This document shows, one piece after another, positions 32,917 through 44,267 of a stretch of 64,000 nt of DNA. This DNA comes from Rheinheimera sp. D18 (lineage in GTDB: Bacteria; Pseudomonadota; Gammaproteobacteria; Enterobacterales; Alteromonadaceae), in assembly GCF_004345025.1 (NCBI RefSeq), contig NZ_CP037745.1, positions 2,976,001 to 3,040,000 of the forward strand, given 5' to 3'. Below the pieces are notes generated by a model. That model was not told the DNA's origin. It did no database searches and was given only the letters and a program-made list of their open reading frames with translations. Numbering within the stretch: the first letter of the stretch is position 1; each line of letters begins with the position of its first letter. A program made the translations under genes and the position numbers.

Positions 32917-33171
32917 TTAAGATGCTTTTACGACTACTTCAACCAGTGTCCAAGACTTAGTCTTAGACAGCGGACGGCATTCACGAATAGTGACTACGTC
33001 GCCTTCTTTACACTGATTAGTTTCGTCATGTACGTGCAACTTGGTAGTACGCTTAATGAATTTCCCGTAAATTGGGTGTTTCACTGAACGTTCGATAGCA
33101 ACAGTAATAGACTTGTCCATTTTGTCACTGATCACTTTACCTTGCAGCATACGAGTATTAGTTTCGCTCAT
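32917..33171 (-). CDS. rpsQ: 30S ribosomal protein S17
   Basis: 84 residues, same as E. coli. A primary 16S binder with an OB fold. [20 protein letters not shown] and the loop [20 protein letters not shown] are conserved. Start and rpmC stop overlap (TAATG at 33171). It is the last gene of the S10 operon. Confidence 0.98.
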   Translation of the reverse strand: MSETNTRMLQGKVISDKMDKSITVAIERSVKHPIYGKFIKRTTKLHVHDETNQCKEGDVVTIRECRPLSKTKSWTLVEVVVKAS

Positions 33172-33362
33172 TACGCACCTGCCTTCTCGGTTAAGATAGT
33201 CTTAACGCGCGCGATATCACGACGCACCTGCTTAAATAAATGCGTTTGAGCTAACTGACCGGTAGCTAATTGCATGCGCATATTAAACTGCTCACGTAAT
33301 AGACCAAGTAATTCAGTGTTCAACTCTTCAACACTTTTCGCTTTTAATTCGCTGGCTTTCAT
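33171..33362 (-). CDS. rpmC: 50S ribosomal protein L29
   Basis: 63 residues from the ATG at 33362 (E. coli 63): [20 protein letters not shown], a helical hairpin near the tunnel exit, docking site for trigger factor and SRP. A GTG one codon earlier is also in frame; the ATG is preferred because it overlaps the rplP stop as ATGA. Confidence 0.97.
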   Translation of the reverse strand: MKASELKAKSVEELNTELLGLLREQFNMRMQLATGQLAQTHLFKQVRRDIARVKTILTEKAGA

Positions 33363-33775
33363 CACATTACCGTCCGCGTTACGAAGGTTGTCTTAAATGG
33401 AAGCTTAGCAGCAGCTAATGAAAACGCATGACGTGCTAACTCTTCAGACACACCGTCCATTTCGTATAGTACTTTGCCAGGTTTAATCTGACATACCCAA
33501 TACTCAACAGAACCTTTACCACTACCCATACGCACTTCTAACGGCTTTGACGTCATTGGTTTGTCTGGGAACACACGGATCCAGATTTTACCAACACGCT
33601 TAACAGCTCGTGTCATTGCCCGACGTGCAGCTTCGATTTGACGTGAAGTCATTTGACCACGTTCTACAGATTTCAGTGCGTAAGTACCGAAAGATACTTT
33701 GTCGCCAACCAAGGCTAAACCACGGTTACGACCTTTGTGCACTTTGCGAAATTTTGTACGTTTTGGTTGTAACAT
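33362..33775 (-). CDS. rplP: 50S ribosomal protein L16
   Basis: 137 residues (E. coli 136). It organises the A-tRNA binding region of the 50[21 protein letters not shown] is diagnostic. The arginine that YcfD hydroxylates in E. coli lies in the GRNRG to FPDKP segment, which is conserved. Its stop overlaps the rpmC start by 3 bases. Confidence 0.98.
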   Translation of the reverse strand: MLQPKRTKFRKVHKGRNRGLALVGDKVSFGTYALKSVERGQMTSRQIEAARRAMTRAVKRVGKIWIRVFPDKPMTSKPLEVRMGSGKGSVEYWVCQIKPGKVLYEMDGVSEELARHAFSLAAAKLPFKTTFVTRTVM

Positions 33776-33787
33776 CGCTCAATACCC

Positions 33788-34501
33788 CTACTTAGCCTTA
33801 CGTGCCGGTTTTTTCGGCGCTTTAGGCTGGTTATTAGTGTTGGCGTTGTTAGCGTTGTTGTTCAATGGCAGAGCGCCTAAGATCTCGCCTTTGAAAATCC
33901 ACACTTTTACACCAATGATACCGTAAGTAGTCAATGCTTCAGAGGTATTGTAGTCGATGTCAGCACGCAGTGTGTGCAAAGGCACACGGCCTTCACGGTA
34001 CCACTCTGAACGAGCGATTTCTGCGCCACCTAAACGGCCGCTAACTTCAACTTTGATACCCTTGGCACCGATACGCATGGCGTTTTGTACCGCACGCTTC
34101 ATAGCGCGACGGAACATTACGCGACGCTCTAACTGGCTACTGATAGAATCAGCAACAAGTTTAGCATCCAGCTCAGGCTTACGAATTTCAGAGATGTTAA
34201 TCTGAGCAGGTACGCCAGCGATGGCTGCTACTTGCTTGCGGATTTTTTCAACATCTTCACCTTTTTTACCGATAATCACGCCTGGACGAGCGGTGTGAAT
34301 AGTCACACGGATGCTTTTCGCAGGGCGTTCAATATCGATCCGGCTTACTGACGCGGCTTTCAGTTCTTTTGTCAGATACTGACGAACTTTAAAGTCACCG
34401 TTTAAGAAATCCGGGAAGTCTTTCGTATTCGCGAACCAGGTTGAGCTCCATGGCTTAGTGATACCTAGGCGAATACCATTAGGATGTACTTTCTGTCCCA
34501 T
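33788..34501 (-). CDS. rpsC: 30S ribosomal protein S3
   Basis: 237 residues (E. coli 233). It lies in the 30S head at the mRNA entry tunnel. The KH domain includes [20 protein letters not shown], and the C-terminal domain has [21 protein letters not shown]. The tail is unusual: [12 protein letters not shown] followed by a Pro/Lys-rich end, a low-complexity Asn run not found in E. coli S3. It is 9 bp after rplV. Confidence 0.98.
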   Translation of the reverse strand: MGQKVHPNGIRLGITKPWSSTWFANTKDFPDFLNGDFKVRQYLTKELKAASVSRIDIERPAKSIRVTIHTARPGVIIGKKGEDVEKIRKQVAAIAGVPAQINISEIRKPELDAKLVADSISSQLERRVMFRRAMKRAVQNAMRIGAKGIKVEVSGRLGGAEIARSEWYREGRVPLHTLRADIDYNTSEALTTYGIIGVKVWIFKGEILGALPLNNNANNANTNNQPKAPKKPARKAK

Positions 34502-34510
34502 TTCTATCTC

Positions 34511-34846
34511 CTAGTTATCAGCTACAACCACAGTGATGTGGCTAGTACGCTTGACGATACGGTCAGCACGACCTTTAGCACGTGGCTTGATACGTTTCAT
34601 AGACGGACCTTCATCAATGAAGATTGTCTTAACTTTTAACGTATCAATGTCCGCACCTTCATTGTGCTCCGCGTTAGCAATGGCTGATAAAAGAACCTTT
34701 TTTACTAACTCAGCAGCTTTTTTCGGGCTGTAAGTTAATACATTCAACGCCTTATCTACCGCTAATCCACGCACCTGGTCAGCAACCAGACGAGTTTTTT
34801 GAGCAGAAGAACGGGCAAATTTGTGTTTAGCTAATGCTTGCATCAT
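34511..34846 (-). CDS. rplV: 50S ribosomal protein L22
   Basis: 111 residues (E. coli 110). Its beta hairpin lines the exit tunnel constriction; in other bacteria changes in the loop (here [18 protein letters not shown]) give macrolide resistance, and this copy looks wild type. Two consecutive ATGs (34846, 34843) are possible starts. Confidence 0.97.
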   Translation of the reverse strand: MMQALAKHKFARSSAQKTRLVADQVRGLAVDKALNVLTYSPKKAAELVKKVLLSAIANAEHNEGADIDTLKVKTIFIDEGPSMKRIKPRAKGRADRIVKRTSHITVVVADN

Positions 34847-34856
34847 TTACCCCTTT

Positions 34857-35144
<288 letters not shown>

Positions 35145-35151
35145 TCACAAA

Positions 35152-35976
35152 TTATTTATCACGACGACGTACGATAAGTTTATCAGTACGCTTGTTTGAA
35201 CGAGTTTTGTAACCCTTCGTTGGTACGCCCCATGGTGTAACTGGGTGACGACCACCAGAAGTTTTACCTTCACCACCACCGTGTGGGTGATCAACCGGGT
35301 TCATTACTACACCACGTACGGTTGGGCGAATGCCACGCCAGCGCATTGCACCAGCTTTACCGTATTGACGTAACATATGTTCCGCGTTGCCGATCTCACC
35401 GATAGTAGCGCGACAATCTGCTAATACTTTACGTACTTCGCCACTGCGTAAACGCAGCGTCACGTACTCACCGTCACGAGCCAGAATTTGTACGAAGCCG
35501 CCAGCAGAACGTGCTAACTGACCACCTTTACCTGGTTTCATTTCGATGTTGTGTACTACCTGACCTACTGGGATATTACGTAGTGGTAAGGTGTTACCGG
35601 TTTTGATTGGTGATTCCATACCTGAAACCACTGTATCACCCGCTTTCAAGCCTTTAGGGGCCAGAATGTAACGACGCTCACCGTCTGCGTATAACACCAG
35701 TGCGATGTTAGCGGTACGGTTTGGATCGTATTCCAAACGTTCAACTTTGGCTGGAATGCCATCTTTGTTACGTTTGAAGTCAACTAAACGGTAATGCTGC
35801 TTATGACCACCACCGATATGACGGGTAGTGATACGACCGTTGTTATTACGACCACCAGATTTTGAATTTTTCTCTAACAAAGGAGCATAAGGCTTGCCTT
35901 TGTACAGGTCTGGGTTAACCACTTTTAATACGTGGCGACGACCTGGTGACGTAGGTTTACACTTTACAAGTGCCAT
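35152..35976 (-). CDS. rplB: 50S ribosomal protein L2
   Basis: 274 residues (E. coli 273). A core 50S protein needed for subunit association and peptidyl transfer. The essential histidine region [20 protein letters not shown] is intact, as is the OB/KOW core [16 protein letters not shown]. It is 16 bp after rplW. Confidence 0.98.
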   Translation of the reverse strand: MALVKCKPTSPGRRHVLKVVNPDLYKGKPYAPLLEKNSKSGGRNNNGRITTRHIGGGHKQHYRLVDFKRNKDGIPAKVERLEYDPNRTANIALVLYADGERRYILAPKGLKAGDTVVSGMESPIKTGNTLPLRNIPVGQVVHNIEMKPGKGGQLARSAGGFVQILARDGEYVTLRLRSGEVRKVLADCRATIGEIGNAEHMLRQYGKAGAMRWRGIRPTVRGVVMNPVDHPHGGGEGKTSGGRHPVTPWGVPTKGYKTRSNKRTDKLIVRRRDK

Positions 35977-35992
35977 TTCCTAACTCCTCTTC

Positions 35993-36295
35993 TTACTCAG
36001 CGCCGCCAACGAAATCGATTTCGCTGCCTTCTTTAAGAGTCACGTAAGCTTTTTTCCAATCGCTACGCTTGCCCGTACGCGCACCAGTGCGCTTGGTCTT
36101 ACCCTTAACGTTAACAGTACGCACACCAACTACTTCAGTTTCAAACAGTTTTTCAACTGCTGCTTTAACGTCAGCTTTAGTTGCAGTAGTGGCTATTTTG
36201 AAAACGACTGTATTGTGTTTTTCTGCAGACACGGTGCTCTTTTCAGAAACGTGTGGTGCCAGAATAACTTTCAGTAAACGTTCTTCGCGAATCAT
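35993..36295 (-). CDS. rplW: 50S ribosomal protein L23
   Basis: 100 residues, same as E. coli. At the tunnel exit, binding trigger factor and SRP through a surface glutamate. [20 protein letters not shown] is the L23 signature. It overlaps the rplD stop by 4 bases. Confidence 0.98.
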   Translation of the reverse strand: MIREERLLKVILAPHVSEKSTVSAEKHNTVVFKIATTATKADVKAAVEKLFETEVVGVRTVNVKGKTKRTGARTGKRSDWKKAYVTLKEGSEIDFVGGAE

Positions 36296-36900
36296 GCTAA
36301 TAGCTCCTCAAGTTGCTTAACTGCAGCTGCAGTCATTACTACTTTGTCGAAGGCGATTAAGCTGACCGGGTCAATACCGTGTACGTCACGTACGTCAACC
36401 TTGTACAGGTTACGTGCAGATAAAAACAAGTTCTCATCTACTTCGTTAGTCACGATTAACACGTCTTTTAAGTCCATTGATTTTAACTTTGCAGTTAATT
36501 CTTTGGTCTTAGGCGTATCAACAGTGAAATTTTCCACTATGATTAAACGCTCTTGACGTACTAATTCAGACAGGATGCTTTGGATCGCACCACGATACAT
36601 CTTACGGTTTACTTTCTGGCTGTGATCTTGTGGCTTAGCCGCAAATGTAACACCGCCTCCGCGCCAAATTGGGCTACGGATTGTACCGGCACGCGCGCGG
36701 CCAGTACCTTTTTGACGCCATGGCTTCTTGCCGCCACCGCGTACTTCAGAACGTGTTAACTGAGCACGAGTACCTTGACGGGCACCAGCTGCATAAGCAA
36801 CAACGACCTGATGTACCAAAGCTTCATTAAACTCACGTCCAAAGGTAGCTTCGGAAACTTCAAGAACGCCTTGAGCGTCTCGTAATGCTAATTCCATCAC
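36292..36900 (-). CDS. rplD: 50S ribosomal protein L4
   Basis: 202 residues (E. coli 201). Its loop (about residues 45-95, [20 protein letters not shown]) reaches the exit tunnel. In E. coli L4 also represses the S10 operon by binding its mRNA leader, and a suitable leader is present here at 37896-38064. Its two start ATGs are adjacent (MMELALRD). It is 15 bp after rplC. Confidence 0.98.
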   Translation of the reverse strand: MMELALRDAQGVLEVSEATFGREFNEALVHQVVVAYAAGARQGTRAQLTRSEVRGGGKKPWRQKGTGRARAGTIRSPIWRGGGVTFAAKPQDHSQKVNRKMYRGAIQSILSELVRQERLIIVENFTVDTPKTKELTAKLKSMDLKDVLIVTNEVDENLFLSARNLYKVDVRDVHGIDPVSLIAFDKVVMTAAAVKQLEELLA

Positions 36901-36915
36901 TTATCTCCTCAGACG

Positions 36916-37554
36916 TTAGCTTTTAACAGCTGGTTTAACGATAACGTCGCCACCGATAGCGCCAGGTACTGCACCTTTAACTAACAGCAAGTTACGCTCT
37001 GCGTCTACACGAACCACTTCAAGTGACTGTACAGTTACCCGTTCAGCACCCATGTGACCAGCCATTTTTTTACCTTTGAATACTTTACCTGGTGATTGGT
37101 TTTGACCAATAGAACCTGGTACACGGTGTGACAAAGAGTTACCGTGAGTAGCATCCTGAGTACGGAAATTCCAGCGCTTTACAGTGCCTGCGAATCCCTT
37201 ACCTTTTGATGTGCCAGCGACATCAACTTTTTTCGTTTCTGCGAAAATTTCAACCGTAATTTCGCTGCCAACAATTATGTCAGCACCTTCGTTGTCTTGT
37301 AGGCGGAATTCCCACAGACCACGACCAGCGTCCACACCAACTTTTGCAAACAGACCTGAGTCTGGTTTGTTCAGGCGGCTTGCCTTTACAGAACCAGCAG
37401 TCACTTGCAGTGCGCTGTAACCGTCAGTTTCTGCTGTTTTAACAGCAGTTACGCGGTTTGGTGTCGCTTCGATTACGGTTACTGGAATTGAAACGCCGTC
37501 TTCAGTGAAGATGCGAGTCATTCCCACTTTACGACCGACTAGACCGATAGCCAT
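36916..37554 (-). CDS. rplC: 50S ribosomal protein L3
   Basis: 212 residues (E. coli 209). It initiates 50S assembly and reaches toward the peptidyl-transferase centre. The conserved glutamine that PrmB methylates in E. coli lies in [20 protein letters not shown]. It is 29 bp after rpsJ. Confidence 0.98.
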   Translation of the reverse strand: MAIGLVGRKVGMTRIFTEDGVSIPVTVIEATPNRVTAVKTAETDGYSALQVTAGSVKASRLNKPDSGLFAKVGVDAGRGLWEFRLQDNEGADIIVGSEITVEIFAETKKVDVAGTSKGKGFAGTVKRWNFRTQDATHGNSLSHRVPGSIGQNQSPGKVFKGKKMAGHMGAERVTVQSLEVVRVDAERNLLLVKGAVPGAIGGDVIVKPAVKS

Positions 37555-37583
37555 TTCCTAAACCTCTCTATAAACCTGTCTGA

Positions 37584-38064
<481 letters not shown>

Positions 38065-38070
38065 CCGCGT

Positions 38071-38098
38071 ATTATACTTAAATAAAAATATAACGCAA
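38071..38098 (-). promoter_or_regulatory. S10 operon promoter
   Basis: TTGCGT (38093-38098), a 16-nt spacer and TATAAT (38071-38076), then the discriminator ACGCGGC. It starts about 20 bp after the pldA stop, and no terminator separates the two. Confidence 0.75.
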
Positions 38099-38117
38099 GC
38101 ATTGGCTATAAAACGCA

Positions 38118-38978
38118 CTACAAAATATCGTTTAACTCAAAGCCAATACCAAACCGTGTTACTGAGCGGTTGTAATCAATTAGGCTTTCACCGTAACCGT
38201 TAAATAGCTCAGCATAGAAGCGAATATGGTTATTCAGCGGGCGTGAATACGACAAACGTACAGCACCTTTATTATCACTTTGTAGATTGTTCCGCACCAT
38301 CATGCGCCAGGTTGCTGTGTCTTGCTTGTATGCGGCAGATAGCTCGAACCAGCCCATATATTTGGTAATATCTGGGTTGTCGTCGCCCTTCGGATCATCA
38401 ATGCCGTGTTTTACCGGCTCTTTAAAACGGTAATAGGGTTCAAAATTAATAAACACATTACCAATAGACGTTACCCAACTTAGTTTAAGCCGGTTCCAGC
38501 TGCGCGATAATTCACCAGAACGGCCATTTGACTGATGCGATAAGCTTAAGCTGATAATACGACTAGCCGCTTCTTCAACATTAGCGTAATGCGGAAACAC
38601 CAGCATTAGCTCAGGTTCGTAGTTTGTTTCACGAAACGGTGATGACACATCGCTGTTATAAGCTTGCCAATAGGCTTGTTGCGTAAAAGCAAAGAACAAA
38701 TAACCTTGCCCGTTATAAACCTGTGACCAAATAGGCGTTTTTAAACTTAGTTGAAATTTGGCTTCGACATTATCTGCGGGGGCCGCGACACCATCACGAA
38801 CAATTAAGTCCGCAATGCCACCAACATAGGTAAAAGGCATAAGGTAATTATTATGATGTGGCATTAACGTAAAGGGCGAATAACTGTCCCATTGCTCGGC
38901 TTTTAATCTTTTATCTAAAGCATCTGCAGCTGAAGCACTAAATACGCATAACATTAAACAACCGAGCAGATACTTCAT
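38118..38978 (-). CDS. pldA: Outer-membrane phospholipase A1
   Basis: A 286-residue OMPLA with a signal peptide (MKYLLGCLMLCVFSASA). It is a 12-stranded barrel that hydrolyses phospholipids reaching the outer leaflet, keeping lipid asymmetry. The catalytic triad is present: His148, Ser150 and Asn162 in SHQSNGRSGELSRSWNR, corresponding to E. coli His142/Ser144/Asn156. It is 14 bp after the acyl-CoA dehydrogenase gene and probably shares its transcript, which links lipid release with fatty-acid breakdown. The downstream S10 promoter follows without a terminator. Confidence 0.95.
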   Translation of the reverse strand: MKYLLGCLMLCVFSASAADALDKRLKAEQWDSYSPFTLMPHHNNYLMPFTYVGGIADLIVRDGVAAPADNVEAKFQLSLKTPIWSQVYNGQGYLFFAFTQQAYWQAYNSDVSSPFRETNYEPELMLVFPHYANVEEAASRIISLSLSHQSNGRSGELSRSWNRLKLSWVTSIGNVFINFEPYYRFKEPVKHGIDDPKGDDNPDITKYMGWFELSAAYKQDTATWRMMVRNNLQSDNKGAVRLSYSRPLNNHIRFYAELFNGYGESLIDYNRSVTRFGIGFELNDIL

Positions 38979-38992
38979 AGCATTCCTAATAG

Positions 38993-40732
38993 TTAAAATT
39001 GGTCAATCGTTAATGTATCTAAGGGCGCTGAATCATGGCTTAACAATGCAAATAGCCCTTCGGCTTTCGGCAATATCCGCGTAAAGAAGTAAGCAGCAGT
39101 TTGCTGCTTAGCACTTATAAACGCTTCAGTATGCAGCTCACTATTCAGAGCGGACAGGCTTTTATACCACATATAACCATAAAGCACATTTGACACTAGC
39201 GCTAAAAAGTCGCACGCATTTGCACTTTGTGCGCGCGTATTTTGCACCAACAAAGTCGCAGCAGTAGCTTCAAGCTTGGTTATATAATCGGCTAAAACTA
39301 AACACTGGACGATCGGTTTAGCTAAGACTTCAGCTTTAATCTCAGCTAGCAATGCTAATAACACCACGCCTTGATCGTGCGCTACTTTACGTAGCATAAA
39401 ATCAGCGGCTTGGATGCCATTTGTACCCTCATAAATTTGTGCAATACGCGCATCGCGTACTAATTGTTCCATACCCCACTCTTTGATATAGCCATGGCCA
39501 CCAAATATTTGTTGTGCCGTAACGCAAGCCTCGAAACCTTGATCGGTCATAAAAGCTTTGGCAATCGGGGTTAGCAAATTAGCTCGGTCTGCGGCAACAG
39601 GGCAATTATCGTATTTAGCTTTATCTAGTAACGACGCAACCCAGGTAGCAAAAGTACGGCCTGCTTCATTCATGGCCTTAATATTTAATAACATCCGCCT
39701 TACGTCAGCATGGCCAATAATAGCCTCGGCTTTATTACCGTCTTTCTCTGTAATACGCCCCTGCAAGCGCTCTTTGGCATAGCCTAATGCATTTTGATAA
39801 GCTCGCTCTGCCGCACCTAGGCCTTGACTGCCCATGGATAAACGTTCGTAGTTCATCATGGTAAACATACAAGCTAAGCCACGATGCGGTTCACCAATTA
39901 AATAGCCTTTAGCATCATCGAAATTAAGCACACAGGTTGCTGAGCCGTTAATGCCCATTTTGTGCTCCAGTGAGCCAACGGTAATATTATTACGCTCTGC
40001 AGGTTCACCAGCCGCATCAGGTAAGAATTTCGGCACTAAAAATAGTGAAATACCGCGACTACCCGCTGATGCATCCGGTAGTTTCGCTAACACCAAATGG
40101 ACAATATTGCTTGTAAGCTCGTGATCACCCGCGGTAATGAAGATTTTGCTACCATTAATTAAGTAACTGCCATCGCTGTCACGTTTAGCGGTGGTGCGCA
40201 TAATGCCAAGATCAGAGCCGGCGTGCGACTCGGTTAAGCACATAGTGCCAGACCATTCGCCACTGTACATTTTGGGTAAGTATAACGCTTTAGTTTGTTC
40301 GTCTGCGTGTTGCAGCAGGGCAACGCAGGCTCCAGCGGTTAGGCCCTGATAAAGTGAGAAGGCAATATCAGCACTGCACAGCATTTCATCTACCATCATA
40401 GATAACGTTTTTGGCATGCCCATACCACCATACTCTGGGTCACCACTTAGCGCTGTCCAACCACCTTCGCTTAAGCTTTGGTAAATTTTATGATAGTGCT
40501 CTGGTAATTTAACCTTACCATCAACCAGCTTTGCACCTTGTTGATCGGCAATAGCCGAGAAGGGTGCAATTTGCTGTTCGCAAATTTTTGCCGCTTCTTC
40601 AATTATTGCTTTAGTCGTATCAATGTCGACGGTATCACTTAATGCAGCTTGCTGGCTCCAATACTGGTCTAATTGCCATACGTTAAATAAGTTAAAATAG
40701 ATGTCGGTAATCGGGGCTTGGTATTGGCTCAT
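38993..40732 (-). CDS. Acyl-CoA dehydrogenase family protein
   Basis: A 579-residue FAD enzyme of the longer acyl-CoA dehydrogenase class with an added C-terminal helical domain (about residues 470-579). It catalyses the first, alpha-beta dehydrogenation step of acyl-CoA oxidation. FAD-binding motifs TESHAGSDLG and SKIFITAGDHE are present. The base Glu is in the IYEGTNGIQA segment, and QIFGGHGYIKEWGMEQLVRD precedes it. It resembles 3-methylmercaptopropionyl-CoA dehydrogenase (DmdC)-like and medium/long-chain enzymes; chain length cannot be read from sequence. It is probably co-transcribed with pldA and preceded by a PsrA-like operator. Confidence 0.92.
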   Translation of the reverse strand: MSQYQAPITDIYFNLFNVWQLDQYWSQQAALSDTVDIDTTKAIIEEAAKICEQQIAPFSAIADQQGAKLVDGKVKLPEHYHKIYQSLSEGGWTALSGDPEYGGMGMPKTLSMMVDEMLCSADIAFSLYQGLTAGACVALLQHADEQTKALYLPKMYSGEWSGTMCLTESHAGSDLGIMRTTAKRDSDGSYLINGSKIFITAGDHELTSNIVHLVLAKLPDASAGSRGISLFLVPKFLPDAAGEPAERNNITVGSLEHKMGINGSATCVLNFDDAKGYLIGEPHRGLACMFTMMNYERLSMGSQGLGAAERAYQNALGYAKERLQGRITEKDGNKAEAIIGHADVRRMLLNIKAMNEAGRTFATWVASLLDKAKYDNCPVAADRANLLTPIAKAFMTDQGFEACVTAQQIFGGHGYIKEWGMEQLVRDARIAQIYEGTNGIQAADFMLRKVAHDQGVVLLALLAEIKAEVLAKPIVQCLVLADYITKLEATAATLLVQNTRAQSANACDFLALVSNVLYGYMWYKSLSALNSELHTEAFISAKQQTAAYFFTRILPKAEGLFALLSHDSAPLDTLTIDQF

Positions 40733-40760
40733 TGCGCTTGTCTCATCTGCTGGACGGATG

Positions 40761-40790
40761 AGTTTACTATGGCACAGCTTAGGTTTTCAA
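40761..40790 (-). promoter_or_regulatory. Candidate promoter of the acyl-CoA dehydrogenase-pldA unit
   Basis: TTGAAA (40785-40790), an 18-nt spacer and TAAACT (40761-40766). The -35 lies inside the palindromic operator at 40786-40803. Confidence 0.45.
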
Positions 40791-40803
40791 ACAAGCGTTT
40801 GAA
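40786..40803. promoter_or_regulatory. PsrA-like palindromic operator
   Basis: TTCAAAC-AAGC-GTTTGAA is a perfect 7-bp inverted repeat with a 4-nt centre. It matches the PsrA consensus (G/C)AAAC(N2-4)GTTTG(C/G). PsrA is a TetR-family fatty-acid-responsive repressor of beta-oxidation genes in many gammaproteobacteria. Its overlap with the -35 is consistent with repression. Confidence 0.7.
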
Positions 40804-40852
40804 TATTGACGTAGGCGTAACGTTATTAACCTGCGTTAGAGCACAGCACAAA

Positions 40853-40877
40853 TAAAAAAGGCCCCTAAGGGCCTTTT
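40853..40877 (-). terminator. Terminator of the str operon (tuf copy 1)
   Basis: AAAAGGCCC/GGGCCTTTT stem with a 4-nt loop and a U-run on the minus strand. The same sequence follows tuf copy 2. Confidence 0.92.
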
Positions 40878-40901
40878 CAAGTATCAATAATACTCTAGCT
40901 A

Positions 40902-42086
40902 TTACGCTACGATTTTAGATACTACGCCTGCACCTACTGTGCGGCCGCCTTCACGGATGGCGAAGCGTAAACCTTCTGTCATCGCGATTGGGCAAATCAG
41001 CTCAACAACAAACTTCAAGTTGTCGCCTGGCATTACCATTTCTACGCCTTCTGGCAATTCTACTGAACCCGTTACGTCTGTAGTACGGAAGTAGAACTGT
41101 GGACGGTAGCCTTTGAAGAATGGGGTGTGACGTCCGCCTTCTTCTTTTGACAATACGTACACTTCGCCTTCAAACTTAGTGTGTGGCTTGATTGAACCTG
41201 GTTTCGCTAATACTTGACCACGTTCTACGTCTTCACGCTTAGTACCACGTAATAACGCACCAATGTTCTCGCCTGCACGACCTTCGTCTAACAGTTTACG
41301 GAACATCTCAACACCAGTACACGTTGTAGTTACCGTGTCTTTGATACCTACGATTTCTACCGTCTCGCCTACTTTAACGATACCTTGCTCTACGCGACCG
41401 GTTACTACGGTTCCACGACCAGCAATTGAGAATACGTCTTCGATTGGCATGATGAATGGCTTGTCAATCGCACGTACTGGATCAGGAATATAGGTGTCTA
41501 ACGCATGACCTAATTCTACGATTTTTGCTTCCCATACTGGGTCGCCTTCCAATGCTCTTAACGCTGAACCACGGATCACCGGTAAGTCATCACCTGGGAA
41601 GTCGTAGTCTGAAAGAAGCTCGCGCACTTCCATTTCTACTAATTCTAATAATTCTTCGTCATCTACCATGTCACATTTGTTCATGAACACGATGATGTAA
41701 GGTACGCCTACTTGACGTGATAACAGGATATGCTCACGTGTTTGTGGCATTGGACCGTCTGTTGACGCTACTACTAAAATTGCACCGTCCATCTGAGCAG
41801 CACCAGTGATCATGTTTTTAACATAGTCGGCGTGGCCTGGGCAGTCTACGTGAGCGTAGTGACGTGCTGGTGTATCATATTCAACGTGTGAAGTGTTGAT
41901 CGTGATACCACGTGCTTTTTCTTCTGGCGCTTTGTCGATTTGATCGAATGCGAACGCCGTACCGCCGTATGTTTTTGCTAATACGTTGGTAATTGCTGCA
42001 GTTAAAGTAGTTTTACCATGGTCAACGTGACCGATAGTGCCTACGTTTACGTGCGGTTTAATACGTTCAAATTTAGCCTTAGCCAT
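40902..42086 (-). CDS. tuf: Elongation factor Tu, copy 1
   Basis: 394 residues, same as E. coli. It carries aminoacyl-tRNA to the ribosome as a GTPase. P-loop GHVDHGKT (19-26), DCPGHADY (G3) and NKCDMVDD (G4) are intact, as are domain 2 and 3 residues. The protein is identical to copy 2 at 57522-58706. The genes differ at eight positions, all silent. It is the last gene of the str operon, 55 bp after fusA. AAGGG precedes the ATG. Confidence 0.99.
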   Translation of the reverse strand: MAKAKFERIKPHVNVGTIGHVDHGKTTLTAAITNVLAKTYGGTAFAFDQIDKAPEEKARGITINTSHVEYDTPARHYAHVDCPGHADYVKNMITGAAQMDGAILVVASTDGPMPQTREHILLSRQVGVPYIIVFMNKCDMVDDEELLELVEMEVRELLSDYDFPGDDLPVIRGSALRALEGDPVWEAKIVELGHALDTYIPDPVRAIDKPFIMPIEDVFSIAGRGTVVTGRVEQGIVKVGETVEIVGIKDTVTTTCTGVEMFRKLLDEGRAGENIGALLRGTKREDVERGQVLAKPGSIKPHTKFEGEVYVLSKEEGGRHTPFFKGYRPQFYFRTTDVTGSVELPEGVEMVMPGDNLKFVVELICPIAMTEGLRFAIREGGRTVGAGVVSKIVA

Positions 42087-42141
42087 GAATAGACCCTTCT
42101 TTTATTTAAAAGCGACCTGTCTAACAGGTCAAACTAAGTTA

Positions 42142-44244
42142 TTAATATGCTTTGCGCGCAGCGATTATTGCTTCTGTTACGTTGCTAGGAGCTTCTGCAT
42201 AATTCAATGGTTCCATTGAATATGAAGCGCGACCCTGACTTAACGAACGCATGTTGGTTGCATAACCAAACATTTCAGATAGCGGAACGTGCGCATCAAC
42301 GATTTTTATACCACCAGGTGCATCTTCCATACCAATAATGATACCGCGACGACGGTTTAAGTCACCAACAATATCACCCATGAAATCTTCAGGTGTTACC
42401 ACCTCGACCTTCATGATAGGTTCAAGAATAACCGGCTTGGCTTGCAGTGCACCTTTTTTGAAGCCCATAGAAGCAGCAATTTTAAACGCCATTTCGTTTG
42501 AGTCAACATCGTGGTACGAACCGTCAAACACCGTAACTTTTACATCAATTAGCGGGTAGCCAGCAAGAACACCGTTTTTCATCTGTTCTTGAACGCCTTT
42601 ATCGATAGCTGGAATATATTCTTTTGGAATAACCCCACCTACCACAGCATTCACGAACTCGTAACCAGCACCTTCTTCCTGCGGCTCAATTTTCAACCAA
42701 CAGTGTCCGAACTGACCACGACCACCAGACTGACGAACAAACTTACCTTCAACTTCTGTTTTCCCACGCAAGGTTTCGCGGTATGAAACCTGTGGTTTAC
42801 CCACGTTAGCTTCTACTTTGAATTCACGCTTCATACGGTCAACAAGAATATCTAGGTGCAGTTCACCCATACCAGAAATAATAGTCTGGCCTGATTCTTC
42901 GTCAGTATGTACACGGAAAGAGGGATCTTCTGCAGCTAGTTTACCTAGCGCCATACCCATCTTTTCCTGATCTAGTTTCGTTTTCGGTTCCACTGCAACT
43001 GAAATTACCGGCTCTGGAAATTCCATGCGTTCAAGAGTAATAATGTGCTCAGGTGAACACAAGGTATCACCTGTAGTTACGTCTTTAAAACCAATACCGG
43101 CAGCGATGTCACCTGCACAAACTTCTTTGATTTCTTCGCGAGCATTGGCGTGCATCTGAACGATACGGCCAATACGCTCTTTCTTCATTTTTACCGGGTT
43201 ATAAACAGTATCACCTGAACGGATAATGCCTGAGTAAACACGGAAAAATGTAAGCGTACCCACGAAGGGATCGGTAGCAATTTTGAAAGCCAAAGCTGAG
43301 AACGGGTCTTCGTCATTTGAGTGACGCTCACCGGGTGTCTCGTCTTCGTTAATACCAGTAATAGGCTTAACTTCAGTTGGTGATGGCAAGTAATAAATTA
43401 CGTTGTCCAACATTGCCTGAACACCTTTATTTTTAAAAGATGAGCCGCATTGCACTACTACTATTTCATTACGTAGAGTTAGGGTACGCAGGGCTTGACG
43501 TATCTCTTCTTCAGAGAACGGCTTGCCGTCTAAATAGCGTTCCATTAGCTCTTCGCTAGCTTCCGCAGCAGCTTCAATCATGTTCTGGCGCCACTCGTTA
43601 CACTCATCAACCATGTCGGCTGGAATGTCTTCATAAGTAAACGTCATCCCCTGATCTTCGCTATTCCAGTTAATAGCCTTCATTTTAACGAGGTCAACGA
43701 CCCCTCGAAAGTCATCTTCAGCACCTATCGGCAGCTGAACTGGAACTATAGTGCTGTTTAATCTTGCTCGCGCCTGTTTAATCACGCGCAGAAAATTTGC
43801 ACCAGTACGGTCCATCTTATTCACAAAGATCATCCGCGGAACTTCATACTTGTTGGCTTGACGCCATACCGTTTCCGTTTGCGGCTGCACACCTGATGAA
43901 CCACAGAGCACGACCACTGCAGCGTCAAGGACGCGTAATGAGCGCTCTACTTCAACAGTAAAGTCAACGTGACCTGGGGTATCAATCAAGTTAATGCGAT
44001 GCGGTTCAAACTGATGCTCCATACCTGACCAGAAAGCAGTAGTTGCAGCAGACGTGATAGTGATACCACGCTCCTGCTCCTGCTCCATCCAATCCATGGT
44101 AGCAGCACCATTATGAACTTCACCGAGTTTGTGAGAGCGGCCCGTGTAAAACAATACGCGCTCAGACGTAGTGGTTTTACCCGCATCTACGTGCGCACAA
44201 ATGCCAATGTTACGGTAGCGTTCTATTGGGGTTGTACGTGCCAC
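42142..44244 (-). CDS. fusA: Elongation factor G
   Basis: 700 residues (E. coli 704). A five-domain translocase GTPase: P-loop [10 protein letters not shown]3 DTPGHVDF and NKMDRTGAN, followed by the domain IV loop. It drives tRNA-mRNA translocation and, with RRF, ribosome recycling. The start is GTG with AGAGGA upstream. It is 23 bp after rpsG in the str operon. Confidence 0.99.
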   Translation of the reverse strand: MARTTPIERYRNIGICAHVDAGKTTTSERVLFYTGRSHKLGEVHNGAATMDWMEQEQERGITITSAATTAFWSGMEHQFEPHRINLIDTPGHVDFTVEVERSLRVLDAAVVVLCGSSGVQPQTETVWRQANKYEVPRMIFVNKMDRTGANFLRVIKQARARLNSTIVPVQLPIGAEDDFRGVVDLVKMKAINWNSEDQGMTFTYEDIPADMVDECNEWRQNMIEAAAEASEELMERYLDGKPFSEEEIRQALRTLTLRNEIVVVQCGSSFKNKGVQAMLDNVIYYLPSPTEVKPITGINEDETPGERHSNDEDPFSALAFKIATDPFVGTLTFFRVYSGIIRSGDTVYNPVKMKKERIGRIVQMHANAREEIKEVCAGDIAAGIGFKDVTTGDTLCSPEHIITLERMEFPEPVISVAVEPKTKLDQEKMGMALGKLAAEDPSFRVHTDEESGQTIISGMGELHLDILVDRMKREFKVEANVGKPQVSYRETLRGKTEVEGKFVRQSGGRGQFGHCWLKIEPQEEGAGYEFVNAVVGGVIPKEYIPAIDKGVQEQMKNGVLAGYPLIDVKVTVFDGSYHDVDSNEMAFKIAASMGFKKGALQAKPVILEPIMKVEVVTPEDFMGDIVGDLNRRRGIIIGMEDAPGGIKIVDAHVPLSEMFGYATNMRSLSQGRASYSMEPLNYAEAPSNVTEAIIAARKAY

Positions 44245-44267
44245 AATTAGTCCTCTTTAAGCAATGC

